A stretch of DNA of 64,000 bases from Aminobacter aganoensis (GTDB lineage Bacteria > Pseudomonadota > Alphaproteobacteria > Rhizobiales > Rhizobiaceae): positions 41,512 to 105,511 of the forward strand of contig NZ_JACHOU010000017.1 in the NCBI RefSeq assembly GCF_014206975.1. Reading direction: 5' to 3'. This document shows, piece by piece, positions 36,681 through 45,411 of this stretch (positions within the stretch are counted from its first letter, which is position 1; each line of letters begins with the position of its first letter). A program made the position numbers and the translations under genes. The notes below the pieces were generated by a model. The model had not been told where the DNA came from. It ran no database searches and saw nothing but the letters and a program-made list of their open reading frames with translations.

Positions 36681-36974
36681 ATGGTTCTCAAGACAACTCC
36701 ATTCGATGCTGCGGCGTATCTCGATACGCCTGAGTCCCAGGCCGAGCTGATTTCCGACGCCTTTGAAACAGGTGATGCTGCCTACATTACGCATGCGCTC
36801 GGAGTCGTGGCGCGCGCGCGAGGCATGAGCCAGATCGCCAAGGATGCCGGAGTAACGCGTGAGGGCCTTTACAAGGCCCTCAGCGCCGACGGCGATCCGC
36901 GGTTGACGACGCTGCTCGGCGTCGTCAGGAGTCTCGGCCTGACTGTGACGGTGCAGCCGGCGCCCAAGTCTTAG
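36681..36974 (+). CDS. type II antitoxin with helix-turn-helix (HigA-like antidote family)
   Basis: 97 aa from the ATG at 36681, with AAGGAGG overlapping the end of the toxin gene. The second half is an XRE-like helix-turn-helix (RGMSQIAKDAGVTREGLYKALS) followed by the conserved PRLTTLLGVVRSLGL. It neutralises the toxin encoded just upstream and probably binds the inverted repeats at 36335-36388. Confidence 0.88.
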   Translation: MVLKTTPFDAAAYLDTPESQAELISDAFETGDAAYITHALGVVARARGMSQIAKDAGVTREGLYKALSADGDPRLTTLLGVVRSLGLTVTVQPAPKS

Positions 36975-36990
36975 CAAGCTTCTGCCGTCC

Positions 36991-38379
36991 TCACACCTCG
37001 TGCAGGTAGAGGTGGTAGTCGAGTTCGCTGACCGTGCGGGCAACACGCAGGTATTCGGCTTCCTTGATTGCCGTAAACGTGCGGTGCAGGTCGTGGCCGA
37101 GCGCTTCGCGCAGGAATTCCGATTGCTTGGCCACCTCGATCGCAGTGCGCCAGTCCGGCGGCATGACGCTTTCGGTGCCTTCGGCCTGTTCGTAGCCATT
37201 GCCCGAGGTCTCGGGGCCGGGATCGAGCTGTTCCTCCAGCCCTTTCGAGATGCCGGCGAGGATGGTCGCGGCGACCAGATAGGGGTTGGCGTCGACGCCC
37301 GAGGGGCGGTGCTCGATGCGGCGGTTTCTGGCGTCGCCCGCCGGCACGCGCAGCGCCACCGAGCGGTTGTTGACGCCCCAGGTCGGCGCCACCGGTGCGT
37401 AGGACTGCGAGACGAAGCGGCGCCAGGAATTGGCATGCGGGGCAAACACCAGCATCGATTCCGCCATGGTGTCGGCGAGGCCGCCGAGCGCGTGCAGCAG
37501 CTTCGGCTCCCAGATGCCTTCCCTCGCTTCGGCGAAGACGTTGGTGCCGTTGCTGTCGAGCAGCGAGGCGTGGAAGTGCATGCCCGAGCCGGCATATTTC
37601 TCGATCGGCTTGGCCATGAAGCAGGCGGTGACGCCATGGCGGCGCGCCTGCATGCGGACGATGCGCTTCAGCATGATCAGGTCGTCGGCGGCCTGCATCA
37701 CGTCCTTGCGGTAGCGCAGTGTGAGCTCGTACTGGCCCGGGGCGTATTCCGAGATGACGGTTTCCGCCGGGATGCCCTGCAGCTTGGCGGCGGCATAGAT
37801 GTCGGAGAACAGCGGCTCCATGCCGTGCAGGTGGTCGACCGAATAGACCTCGGTCTTGCCCGAGGCGCGGCCGTCGAGCACGGCGCGGGCCGGCTGCACC
37901 TTGCCGTCGCCGTCGCGTTCGTTGGCCAGCAGGAAGAATTCGAGCTCGAAGGCGCCCGCCGGATGCATGCCCTTTGCCGCCAGCTTGTCGACCTGGCGCT
38001 GCAGCGCCAGCCTCGGGTCCGAAGTCATCGGCGCGCCGTCGAGATGGTACATCGACATCAAAAGCTGGCCGCGGGCGGGGCTGGTGGCATGCATCGGCTT
38101 CAGCGTGCCGGGGATCGGCCAGGCGCGCAGGTCGCCGTCGCCGGAATCCCAGATCAGGCCGGTCTCGTGCACGTCCTCGCCGGTGATGTCGAGGCCGAGG
38201 ATGGAGATCGGCAGGTGGCGTCCGCCTTCGTAGAGGCCCATCAGCTCGTGGCGGCGGATGATCTTGCCGCGGCCGACGCCATTGGCGTCGGTCAGCACGA
38301 TGTCGAAGGCTTCGACGTCTGGGTTCGCGTCGAGGAAGGCCCTGGCCTCGTCGACGGTCGAGCCGGAAGGTGATGTCAT
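36991..38379 (-). CDS. glutamine synthetase family protein, gamma-glutamylpolyamine synthetase-like
   Basis: 462 aa with glutamine-synthetase N-terminal beta-grasp and catalytic domains: ELEFFLL metal-site Glu, GSGMHFHASL, and the RVPAGDARNRRIEHRPSG region carrying ligand-binding Arg. It is the length of PuuA-type enzymes and lacks the adenylylation-loop features of GlnA. The likely reaction is ATP-dependent gamma-glutamylation of an amine such as putrescine. A class III aminotransferase gene lies 30 bases upstream on the same strand, which fits amine catabolism; a PuuD-like hydrolase is 10 kb away. Confidence 0.87.
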   Translation of the reverse strand: MTSPSGSTVDEARAFLDANPDVEAFDIVLTDANGVGRGKIIRRHELMGLYEGGRHLPISILGLDITGEDVHETGLIWDSGDGDLRAWPIPGTLKPMHATSPARGQLLMSMYHLDGAPMTSDPRLALQRQVDKLAAKGMHPAGAFELEFFLLANERDGDGKVQPARAVLDGRASGKTEVYSVDHLHGMEPLFSDIYAAAKLQGIPAETVISEYAPGQYELTLRYRKDVMQAADDLIMLKRIVRMQARRHGVTACFMAKPIEKYAGSGMHFHASLLDSNGTNVFAEAREGIWEPKLLHALGGLADTMAESMLVFAPHANSWRRFVSQSYAPVAPTWGVNNRSVALRVPAGDARNRRIEHRPSGVDANPYLVAATILAGISKGLEEQLDPGPETSGNGYEQAEGTESVMPPDWRTAIEVAKQSEFLREALGHDLHRTFTAIKEAEYLRVARTVSELDYHLYLHEV

Positions 38380-38409
38380 GATGTCACTCGATTGTCCTTG
38401 TGCCTTGTC

Positions 38410-39792
38410 TCATGCCGCAAGACGGGCGGCAATATCGCCGAAAGCTGCGACCAGCCTGTCGACCTGCCGCGCGGTCGTCACCGGCGAGACCAGCATCATG
38501 TTGTGGAACGGCGCGATCAGCACGCCGCGATTGACCAGCGCCACGTGCACGGCAGCCTCGAGCCGCGAGGCATGCGCGTGCTCGGCCTCGCCGCCATTGC
38601 GCAGCGGGCCTGGCGCGCAGATGAACTCGACACGGGCGCCGACACGCATCACGTGCCAGGGCAGCCTGCGTTTTCGGATCGCCTTGTCGAGGCCGGTGGC
38701 CAGCCGTTCTGCCAGCTTTTCCATGTGGGCGTAGTTCGCTTCCGTCATCACCTCTTCAAGCGTCGCCCGCATCGCCGCGAACTGGAGGGGATTGGCCGAC
38801 AAAGTCGTGCCCATGCCGGAATAGCCCGGCTCCTTGGTGGCGTTGTAGGCGGTGTAGCGGGCGGCGAGCTCTTCGCTCATGCCCCAGACGCTCGCCGGCA
38901 CGCCGCCGGCGACGGGCTTGCCGAGCACGAAAAGGTCGGGCTCGAGATCGTGCTTTTTGGTGTAGCCGCCTGGGCCGGTCGAGATGGTGTGGGTCTCGTC
39001 GATGAGCAGCAGCGTGCCGGCCTTGCGGGTCAGCGCACGCACGCCTTCGAGGAAGCCGGGTTCGGGCAGCACCATGCAGGAATTGGTCAGCACCGGTTCG
39101 GTGATGACGCAGGCGACGTCGTCATGGCTCAGCGCTTCTTCCAGCGCCGGCAGGTCGTTGAACTCGACGATGCGGGTGCGCTCGGTGAGGTCGCGGAACT
39201 CGCCGGCGAGGCCGGGCCGGTTGATCGGCTTGCCACCTTCCAGCCGCACCATCGTCTCGTCGACGGCGCCGTGATAGCAGCCGTTGAAGACGAGGATCTT
39301 GTCGCGGCCGGTGACGGCGCGGGCGACGCGGAGGGCGAAGCGGTTGGCGTCGGTCGCGGTGGTAGCAATCTGCCAGTGCGGCAGGCCGAAGCGCTCGGCA
39401 AGCAGCAGCCCGAGGGTGAGCGAGTCCTCCGACGGCAGCATGTAGGTCAGGCCCCGGCCCGCCTGGCGGCGGATGGCGCGGGCGACCGGGGCAGGCGAAT
39501 GGCCGAACATCGAGCCGGTGTCGCCGAGGCAGAAATCGGCGAGCCTGTTGCCGTCGACGTCGGTGATGGTGGCGCCGCTGGCCTTGTCGACCAGGATGGG
39601 GAACGGCGTCGGCCAGTCCTTCATCCAGTGCATCGGAACGCCGTTGAAGAAACCTGCCATGCCGTTGCCGAGGGAGGCCTGCGATTTCGGCCGCGCCCTG
39701 GTGAAGATTTCGGCCTCGGCGGCTGCAAGCTCGGCGATGCGCGACAGCGCCACGCCGCCTTCGGTGGCTTCCGGACGTTCGATGCGGTTCAT
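38410..39792 (-). CDS. class III PLP-dependent aminotransferase (glutamate-1-semialdehyde aminomutase-like fold)
   Basis: 460 aa from the ATG at 39792 (a second ATG directly precedes it). GGGAG lies upstream at correct spacing. The PLP lysine is in LGKPVAGG, with LLIDETHT holding the cofactor-binding Asp/Glu and CYHGAVDETM the HG motif. The overall pattern resembles HemL-like transaminases more than SpuC, so the amine or amino-acid substrate is uncertain. It forms an operon with the gamma-glutamylpolyamine synthetase-like gene, suggesting polyamine or amino-alcohol breakdown. Confidence 0.85.
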   Translation of the reverse strand: MNRIERPEATEGGVALSRIAELAAAEAEIFTRARPKSQASLGNGMAGFFNGVPMHWMKDWPTPFPILVDKASGATITDVDGNRLADFCLGDTGSMFGHSPAPVARAIRRQAGRGLTYMLPSEDSLTLGLLLAERFGLPHWQIATTATDANRFALRVARAVTGRDKILVFNGCYHGAVDETMVRLEGGKPINRPGLAGEFRDLTERTRIVEFNDLPALEEALSHDDVACVITEPVLTNSCMVLPEPGFLEGVRALTRKAGTLLLIDETHTISTGPGGYTKKHDLEPDLFVLGKPVAGGVPASVWGMSEELAARYTAYNATKEPGYSGMGTTLSANPLQFAAMRATLEEVMTEANYAHMEKLAERLATGLDKAIRKRRLPWHVMRVGARVEFICAPGPLRNGGEAEHAHASRLEAAVHVALVNRGVLIAPFHNMMLVSPVTTARQVDRLVAAFGDIAARLAA

Positions 39793-39938
39793 CATGGCTC
39801 CCGACTGATACCGGGGCACTCTAGCCAGAGCGGATGCGAAACCGCAATTGGCCGTGCTTGCGGCGTCGATTGGCTCAGCCCTGGGGCACTTGACCATCCC
39901 CGGGCATCGGCGATCATGACACTGTGCTTTGGGGATGG

Positions 39939-40397
39939 ATGCCGATGCGTGTTATGATGGTGCTTATGTCGATCCTGCTTGCGGCGGGCCCGGCCGTTGC
40001 CTCTGGCGGGCTGTCATGCGGTGCCAAGGATGAGGCAGTGAAACTGACCATCGAGAGTGGCGTCACTCGCGGCATGGGCAGTCCGGTGTTCGATTTTCGC
40101 GGCGAGATCGAGATTGCCAACAAGGCCATCGAGGCGGACCTGCGCAAGATCACCTTCGGGCGCGAGCACCTGGCGCAATACTGGCTCGACGGCGAAGAGC
40201 TGCGCATGGTGGTCTACCGCGAGCGCGACGGCGACAAGCCGCATGGCTATGTCGAGGTCACGATCAGGACCAAGTCGGGCGAAGAGGGCGACTACATCGG
40301 CCAGTATTCCGTCACGGTGTTCGACATGACGGGTGCTGCCGGCGGCGACGGCAGGACCTACAATTTCACCGGCCGGGCGACCTGCCTGGTCGAGTAG
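39939..40397 (+). CDS. small secreted protein of unknown function
   Basis: 152 aa from the ATG at 39939, with GGGGA just upstream; an ATG two codons later is possible. A signal peptide is clear (MVLMSILLAAGPAVASGG). The mature protein, about 130 residues, is predicted mainly beta, with two Cys (one near its start, one four residues from the end) that could form a disulfide. I do not recognise the family. It stands alone between the aminotransferase and MarR genes. Confidence 0.7.
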   Translation: MPMRVMMVLMSILLAAGPAVASGGLSCGAKDEAVKLTIESGVTRGMGSPVFDFRGEIEIANKAIEADLRKITFGREHLAQYWLDGEELRMVVYRERDGDKPHGYVEVTIRTKSGEEGDYIGQYSVTVFDMTGAAGGDGRTYNFTGRATCLVE

Positions 40398-40422
40398 CCA
40401 TCGAACACGTTGAGTACGCGCG

Positions 40423-40854
40423 TCAATCCTTGTGCATGGAGGCGATCGCGCGTCGCATGAGCGCCAGGAATGCCTGGCGTTCGTCCTCGGAGAAGTCGGC
40501 CAGCGCCGCCTCGTTCTGCGCGCGGGCCGCAACGGTCGCGGGATCGCGCAGCGCTTTCGCTTTTGGCGTCAGGTGGATGGCCTGGGAGCGGCCATCGCCG
40601 GGATTGGCGCGCCGCTCGATCAGCCCGTCGCGCTCCATCCTCGTCAGCGTGTTGGCCATCGTCGCCTGCTCGACATCGAGACGCCGCACCAGTTCGCTCT
40701 GGGAAATCCCGTCCTCGTCCCACAGCGGCAGCAGCGTCATGAACTGCGCCGGCGCCAGCCCGAGGGGCCGGATGCGCTCGTGCAGGCCCTTGGCGAAGAG
40801 GCGCGCCATCTGGTTGGCGAGGTAGCCGGCGGAGCGTTCTTTCTGGAAAGCCAT
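40423..40854 (-). CDS. MarR-family transcriptional regulator
   Basis: 143 aa from the ATG at 40854; an in-frame ATG at 40881 lies within a palindrome and is less likely. The winged-helix core is GISQSELVRRLDVEQATMANTLTRMERDGLIERR (in parts), with the wing DGRSQAIHLT. Two identical-format palindromes lie in the short region shared with a divergent membrane-protein gene, the likely operators. Such pairs usually respond to a small aromatic or toxic ligand. Confidence 0.88.
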   Translation of the reverse strand: MAFQKERSAGYLANQMARLFAKGLHERIRPLGLAPAQFMTLLPLWDEDGISQSELVRRLDVEQATMANTLTRMERDGLIERRANPGDGRSQAIHLTPKAKALRDPATVAARAQNEAALADFSEDERQAFLALMRRAIASMHKD

Positions 40855-40874
40855 GGCCGAGAGATAGAGCTTGA

Positions 40875-40908
40875 ATAGCATGCTATGCAATGATATATAG
40901 CTTGCTAT
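40875..40908. promoter_or_regulatory. tandem MarR operator palindromes
   Basis: ATAGCATGCTAT (40875-40886) and ATAGCTTGCTAT (40897-40908) are 22 bases centre to centre, two helical turns. They sit between the MarR gene and the divergent membrane-protein gene, overlapping an AT-rich TGATATATAG stretch likely to hold the promoters. Confidence 0.7.
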
Positions 40909-40927
40909 CCAAATCGGAGGCTCGACA

Positions 40928-41380
40928 ATGAAAGCGAAGCTCCATGCGGCGGCCGGGACGGTCGCCTTGATCACGGTCACCTGTTTCTGGATTTCCACGG
41001 CCGCGGCCGAACTCAGCGGCAACGCCGAAACCATAGCCATGGTCAAGGCAGCCATCCTTGCCGGCATGGTGGTGCTGATCCCGGCCATGATGATCGCCGG
41101 CGCCTCGGGCTTCTCGCTCGGCAAAGGTTGGAGGAGCCCGATCGTGCAGCAGAAGAAGCGCCGCATGCGCATCGTTGCCGCCAACGGGCTTCTGGTGCTG
41201 CTGCCCTCGGCCTATGTGCTCGCCGGCTGGGCCGAAGCCGGCCGCTTCGATGCGGGTTTCGTCGTCGTGCAGGGGCTGGAACTGATCGCGGGTGCGATCA
41301 ACATTACGCTTCTGTCGCTCAACATGCGCGACGGCCTGGCGCTCCGGCGCAAGCCGGCGAGGGTTGTCCGCGCCGGCTGA
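40928..41380 (+). CDS. small integral membrane protein, unknown function
   Basis: 150 aa with four predicted membrane helices (around residues 8-28, 38-60, 82-102 and 110-130) and a basic cytoplasmic loop (QQKKRRMR). GGAGG precedes the ATG. It is divergent from a MarR-family repressor and is the obvious target. I cannot name the family; it could be a transport or respiratory accessory protein. Confidence 0.75.
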   Translation: MKAKLHAAAGTVALITVTCFWISTAAAELSGNAETIAMVKAAILAGMVVLIPAMMIAGASGFSLGKGWRSPIVQQKKRRMRIVAANGLLVLLPSAYVLAGWAEAGRFDAGFVVVQGLELIAGAINITLLSLNMRDGLALRRKPARVVRAG

Positions 41381-41435
41381 ATTGAGGGGTGACGTTGCTT
41401 CGAACGGAAGACGTTTCACGGTCTCCCTGGAGTTT

Positions 41436-42410
41436 CTAGCCGGCGATGTCGATGACGCCGCAGTCGCCGGTGGCACTGCCGAAGGCGAGGCGGCGCTCGT
41501 CCTTGTCCCAGGCCATTGCGGTAATGGCGCCCTTGCCGGGGCGGCGCAACAGCACCTCCTTGGAGTCGGCGAAACGTACTGCCATCACCATGCCGTCGTC
41601 ATAGCCGATGGCGACGATGTCTTCGCTGGGATGGCAGCAGACCGACGTCACCATGGAATTGCCGCGGGTGCCGAGTTCGAGCGGCGCCTTGCCCATCGGG
41701 CCGTCCTTGCCGCTGAACGGCCAGACGATGGCGGCGGGCGCGCCGGAGCTTGCCAGCCACTTGCCCTTGGCGCTCCATGACAGGCTCTTCACCTTGGCGG
41801 GGTAGCCGGTCATGCGCATGTGTTTGCCATCGACCAGCTTCCAGCCGTGCAGCGCGTTTTCCTGCATCGTGGTGACGAGGAAGGCGCCGTCGGGCGAAAA
41901 CGTGATTCCGGTATGGGCGCCCGCCCATTCCAGTTCCACCGGCTTGCCCTCGGCGGCGGGGAAATGCAGCGTCGCGCCATTGTAGCGGGCAATGCCGATG
42001 CGCATGCCCTTGGGCGAAAAGGCGACGCCCTCGACAGAGCGCGGGTGAACGAATTCCTTGGTCTTGCCGTCGGCGAAGCGCACCCAGGCATTGCGACCGC
42101 TGGCATAGGCGACGGCGCCCTGCGGGCCCGAGGCGACAGCGGTGACCCACTTCTTGCCGGCGCTGGCGAGTTCCTGGGCGGTGCCCGACGATCCCAGCGA
42201 CATCACCTTGCCGTCCTCGCCGCCCGTGATCAGCAGGTCGTTGCCGGCGCTGGTCGTCGCCGACAGCAGGCCGTCATGCAGCTTGACCGATTTCTGGCCG
42301 TGGTCGAGCCAGTGCACCATGCCGTCGGCGAGTGCGAAGAAGGGGATGTTGTCGATGAAGGCAGCAGCGATGCAATGGCCTTCGAGATCAAACGGGGCGA
42401 CTGTGGGCAT
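41436..42410 (-). CDS. WD40-repeat protein
   Basis: 324 aa from the ATG at 42410. Repeating beta-propeller units show SPKG, SPDG and WSAKG turn motifs with GITFSPDGAFLVTT and LSWSAKGKWLASS blades; about six to seven blades. No signal peptide is seen. It is downstream of, and co-directional with, a His-rich CobW GTPase gene with a palindromic repeat between them, an association that suggests a metal-homeostasis scaffold role. Function unknown. Confidence 0.82.
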   Translation of the reverse strand: MPTVAPFDLEGHCIAAAFIDNIPFFALADGMVHWLDHGQKSVKLHDGLLSATTSAGNDLLITGGEDGKVMSLGSSGTAQELASAGKKWVTAVASGPQGAVAYASGRNAWVRFADGKTKEFVHPRSVEGVAFSPKGMRIGIARYNGATLHFPAAEGKPVELEWAGAHTGITFSPDGAFLVTTMQENALHGWKLVDGKHMRMTGYPAKVKSLSWSAKGKWLASSGAPAAIVWPFSGKDGPMGKAPLELGTRGNSMVTSVCCHPSEDIVAIGYDDGMVMAVRFADSKEVLLRRPGKGAITAMAWDKDERRLAFGSATGDCGVIDIAG

Positions 42411-42445
42411 GAGAAAGGCTGGTTCCGTCTTCGATGTATCTTTGC

Positions 42446-42575
42446 CCCTCACCCTTACCCTCTCCCCGCAAGCGGGGCGAGGGGGGCGTCGGCATTGCGG
42501 CCATCTTCCTTCTCCCCGTCATTTACGGGGAGAAGGTGCCGGCCCTTCGACAAGCTCAGGGTCGGATGAGGGGCA
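42446..42575. repeat. palindromic repeat (R8)
   Basis: The CCCCTCACCC...CTCTCCCCGC and CTTCTCCCCGTCATTTACGGGGAGAAGG segments end with GGATGAGGGGC. Same class as 5742-5860 and 32099-32225. A further CCCTTCGACAAGCTCAGGG hairpin is embedded at its end. It separates the CobW and WD40 genes. Confidence 0.8.
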
Positions 42576-42602
42576 GAATATCCGGTAACTAGTTTGGCGG
42601 CC

Positions 42603-43691
42603 TTACGCCGCCTGGCAGGCCTCGAAGCTGCGCTTGAGGCGCTCGGCGTCGAGTTCGCGGCCGATGAACACCAGCCGGCTTTCGTGCTTCTCGTCGTCCT
42701 TCCAGGCGCGCTGGTGGTCGCCCTCGATGATCATGTGCACGCCCTGGATGACGTAGCGGTCCGGATCGTCCTTGATGGCGATGATGCCCTTCAGGCGCAG
42801 AATGTTCGGGCCTTCCATCTGGGTGATCTTCTCGATCCAGGGGAAGAACTTCTTGGAATCCATCTCGCCGCCGCGCAGCGACACCGACTGCACCGTCACG
42901 TCATGGATCGGCGACACGGCGCCATGGTCGTGATCGTGATGGTCATGGTGGTGGTGATCGTGATCATGATCGTGGTGGTGATGATGGTGGTCGTGGTCGC
43001 AGTTCGGGCCGCATTCATGGTCGTGGTCATGATCATGGGCGTCGAGGAAATGCGGATCGTCGGCCAGCACGCGCTTCAAATCGAAGGCGCCGCGGTCGAG
43101 CACCTGGTCGAGGGCAACGCCGGCGCGGGTGGTGCGATGGATCCTGGCCGAAGGGTTGATGGCGCGGACGGCGGCTTCGACGTCGCGCAGCTCATCGGCG
43201 TTGACCAGGTCGGTCTTGTTCAGGACGACGACGTCGGCAAAGGCGATCTGGTCCTCGGCCTCGCGGCTGTCCTTGAGGCGCAGCGGCAGGTGCTTGGCGT
43301 CGACCAGGGCGACGACGGCGTCGAGCTTGGTCTTGGCGCGCACGTCCTCGTCCATGAAGAAGGTCTGGGCGACCGGCACCGGGTCGGCAAGGCCGGTGGT
43401 CTCGACGACGATGGCGTCGAAGCGGCCGGGACGGCGCATCAGGCCCTCGACGACGCGGATCAGGTCGCCGCGCACGGTGCAGCAGACGCAGCCATTGTTC
43501 ATCTCGTAGATTTCCTCGTCGGATTCCACGATCAGGTCGTTGTCGATGCCGATCTCGCCGAACTCGTTGACGATGACCGCATAACGCTTGCCGTGGTTCT
43601 CCGACAGGATGCGGTTGAGCAGGGTCGTCTTGCCGGAGCCGAGATAGCCGGTCAGCACGGTGACGGGGATTTGGGTCTGAGCTTCGGTCAT
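42603..43691 (-). CDS. CobW/COG0523 family GTPase, His-rich metallochaperone
   Basis: 362 aa from the ATG at 43691. The P-loop GYLGSGKTT is at residues 15-23, followed by the metal-binding CVCC of the family ([11 protein letters not shown]) and NKTD for guanine specificity. A loop encoded at about 42920-43040 holds around 20 His alternating with Asp, plus CGPNC, a strong zinc or nickel reservoir. The C-terminal CobW_C domain is complete. COG0523 members deliver zinc or other metals under metal limitation. No Zur box was found by eye in the upstream region. Confidence 0.92.
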   Translation of the reverse strand: MTEAQTQIPVTVLTGYLGSGKTTLLNRILSENHGKRYAVIVNEFGEIGIDNDLIVESDEEIYEMNNGCVCCTVRGDLIRVVEGLMRRPGRFDAIVVETTGLADPVPVAQTFFMDEDVRAKTKLDAVVALVDAKHLPLRLKDSREAEDQIAFADVVVLNKTDLVNADELRDVEAAVRAINPSARIHRTTRAGVALDQVLDRGAFDLKRVLADDPHFLDAHDHDHDHECGPNCDHDHHHHHHDHDHDHHHHDHHDHDHGAVSPIHDVTVQSVSLRGGEMDSKKFFPWIEKITQMEGPNILRLKGIIAIKDDPDRYVIQGVHMIIEGDHQRAWKDDEKHESRLVFIGRELDAERLKRSFEACQAA

Positions 43692-43875
43692 GGTCGTCCT
43701 CGGGATCGAATAGAGGCTCCATATAGGATGCCGGAAAGGCTTTTGCACGTCTCAAACGGCATCACGGCAGCGCGTTGCGCACATTACGGAAGTTTCATTG
43801 GGATGGCGGCCGGGCAGTGCCTAGATTGATGGCCGGGCAAGGGGCTTGCCGACCCATTTTCGGAGACAGACGACG

Positions 43876-44610
43876 ATGCCGAAAGCATCTTTTTCCAGCA
43901 CACTGAGCCGCCGCCGGGCGCTCGGCCTGATCGCAGTGACCGCCGGTGGCGGCGCGCTGGTGCCGGTCCAGCTGTTCGCCCAGCAGGCTTCGCCGGCAGG
44001 CGGCGCCTCGTTGCTCATGCCCGAGGCCGGGGTGTGCGCGATCACGCCGGAAACGACCGAGGGGCCCTATTATTTCGATCCGGCGCTGGAGCGCGGCGAG
44101 ATCACCGAAGGACGCGAGGGCGTGGCTCTGACGGTGCGCCTGCAGGTCGTCGACGAGGCCTGCGTGCCGATCGAGGGTGCGCGCGTCGACCTCTGGCATT
44201 GCGACGCGACCGGCCACTACTCCGGCTATCCCGGCCAGGGCGACGGCCGCGACGTCGACACTACCGGCGAAAAATTCCTGCGTGGCTGGCAGCGCACCGG
44301 CAAGGACGGCATCGCCGCCTTCAAGACAATCTATCCCGGCTGGTATCGCGGCCGCACCACGCATATCCATTTCAAGGCGTTCCCGATGGAGGGCAGCGCG
44401 ATGACCGGCCAGATGTTCTTTCCCGACGACCTCAGCGAGCATATCTTCACCACCGTCGCGCCCTACAACCAGCGCAGCGGGGCACGCGACACGACGAACG
44501 CCGACGACGGCATCCTGCGTCGCGCCGGCGAGGGCGTGCAAAGCGCGGTCCGGGAGGTTGCGGCGGCCTACGAGGCGCTGATGATCGTCGCGGTGAAACG
44601 GGCGGGGTAA
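43876..44610 (+). CDS. intradiol ring-cleavage dioxygenase, Tat-exported
   Basis: 244 aa from the ATG at 43876. A twin-arginine-type leader (SRRRALGLIAVTAGGG) ends near AQQASPA. The iron ligands of intradiol dioxygenases are visible: Tyr in GPYYFDP, Tyr in YPGWYRGR, and the two His in THIHFK. It would cleave a catechol-type ring between the hydroxyls with Fe(III). Export makes it unlike the cytoplasmic catechol and protocatechuate enzymes, and no aromatic-degradation genes are adjacent. Substrate unknown. Confidence 0.85.
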   Translation: MPKASFSSTLSRRRALGLIAVTAGGGALVPVQLFAQQASPAGGASLLMPEAGVCAITPETTEGPYYFDPALERGEITEGREGVALTVRLQVVDEACVPIEGARVDLWHCDATGHYSGYPGQGDGRDVDTTGEKFLRGWQRTGKDGIAAFKTIYPGWYRGRTTHIHFKAFPMEGSAMTGQMFFPDDLSEHIFTTVAPYNQRSGARDTTNADDGILRRAGEGVQSAVREVAAAYEALMIVAVKRAG

Positions 44611-44644
44611 GGGCCGCGCCCGGAAATTTGCCGGCGAAGGGTAT

Positions 44645-44664
44645 CTGTCATCGAACTGTAACAT
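44645..44664 (+). promoter_or_regulatory. candidate Pho box
   Basis: CTGTCAT-CGAA-CTGTAACAT resembles two CTGTCAT repeats spaced by 4 bases, the PhoB-site pattern of rhizobia; the second repeat has two mismatches. It lies 141 bases before the MarR-family gene. Confidence 0.35.
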
Positions 44665-44804
44665 CCGTCTGGCAATAGCGCTCATGCGGATGGGTTGCCG
44701 GCAAAGCGTGACGGCAACAATCTCCCGCAGGGTCGATTGCCAAGGGCTACGCAGCAACTATTCTCGGCCACTACGGCACGGGGGCGTGGCGCAGGAGAGG
44801 GCGG

Positions 44805-45317
44805 ATGTCCAAGTCCAACAAAGGCGCGGCGATGAGCCGGCTTCACCAGGTGGCCCGGCTGGCGCGCACCTCGCTTGCCGCACGGCTGCTTGCCCACGGC
44901 TTCTATGCCGGCCAGGACCAGATCATGCTGTCGCTGCACGACGAGGACGGCCAGACACCCGGCCAACTCGCCTCGCGGCTCGGCGTGCGCCCGCCGACGA
45001 TCACCAAGACCATCAACCGGCTGCAGGCGCAGGGATTCCTTGAGAAGCGCGCCTCGGATACCGATGCCCGCCAGGCCCACATCTTCCTCACCGAATCCGG
45101 CCACGATGCCATCCGCGCCGTCGAGAAATCGGTCAAGAAGACCGAAAAGCAGGCTCTCAAGGGTTTCGACAAGAAGGACCTGAAGCAGCTGTCCAAGCTT
45201 CTCCTGCGCATCGAGGCCAACCTGTCGGACCTGACGCTCATCGACGAAGAGGCGGCTGCCGACGTCGAGGGCGCTGCCGAGGTGGAGCCCGAAGCAGAAG
45301 CCGAAGCGGCGGAATAG
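44805..45317 (+). CDS. MarR-family transcriptional regulator with acidic tail
   Basis: 170 aa. The winged helix is TPGQLASRLGVRPPTITKTINRLQ with wing DARQAHIFLT. The final 30 residues are a run of Glu, Ala, Val and Asp, an acidic low-complexity tail not needed for the MarR fold. GGAGAGGGCGG precedes the ATG. The downstream DMT transporter is co-directional after a 94-base gap and could be its target. Confidence 0.88.
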   Translation: MSKSNKGAAMSRLHQVARLARTSLAARLLAHGFYAGQDQIMLSLHDEDGQTPGQLASRLGVRPPTITKTINRLQAQGFLEKRASDTDARQAHIFLTESGHDAIRAVEKSVKKTEKQALKGFDKKDLKQLSKLLLRIEANLSDLTLIDEEAAADVEGAAEVEPEAEAEAAE

Positions 45318-45411
45318 GCGCTTCATGCGCCGTACCCGCGAATTTTGCCTTGCCGGGCGGCGCCTATTGGCGCAATAGCGAGGGATTCTCCGTCCTATCC
45401 GGCCTGCCAGC

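Noticed and set aside
42920..43040. Microsatellite of CAT/GAT units
   Set aside because: The repetition encodes the His/Asp-rich metal-binding loop of the CobW GTPase and keeps its frame, so it is better explained as coding sequence.
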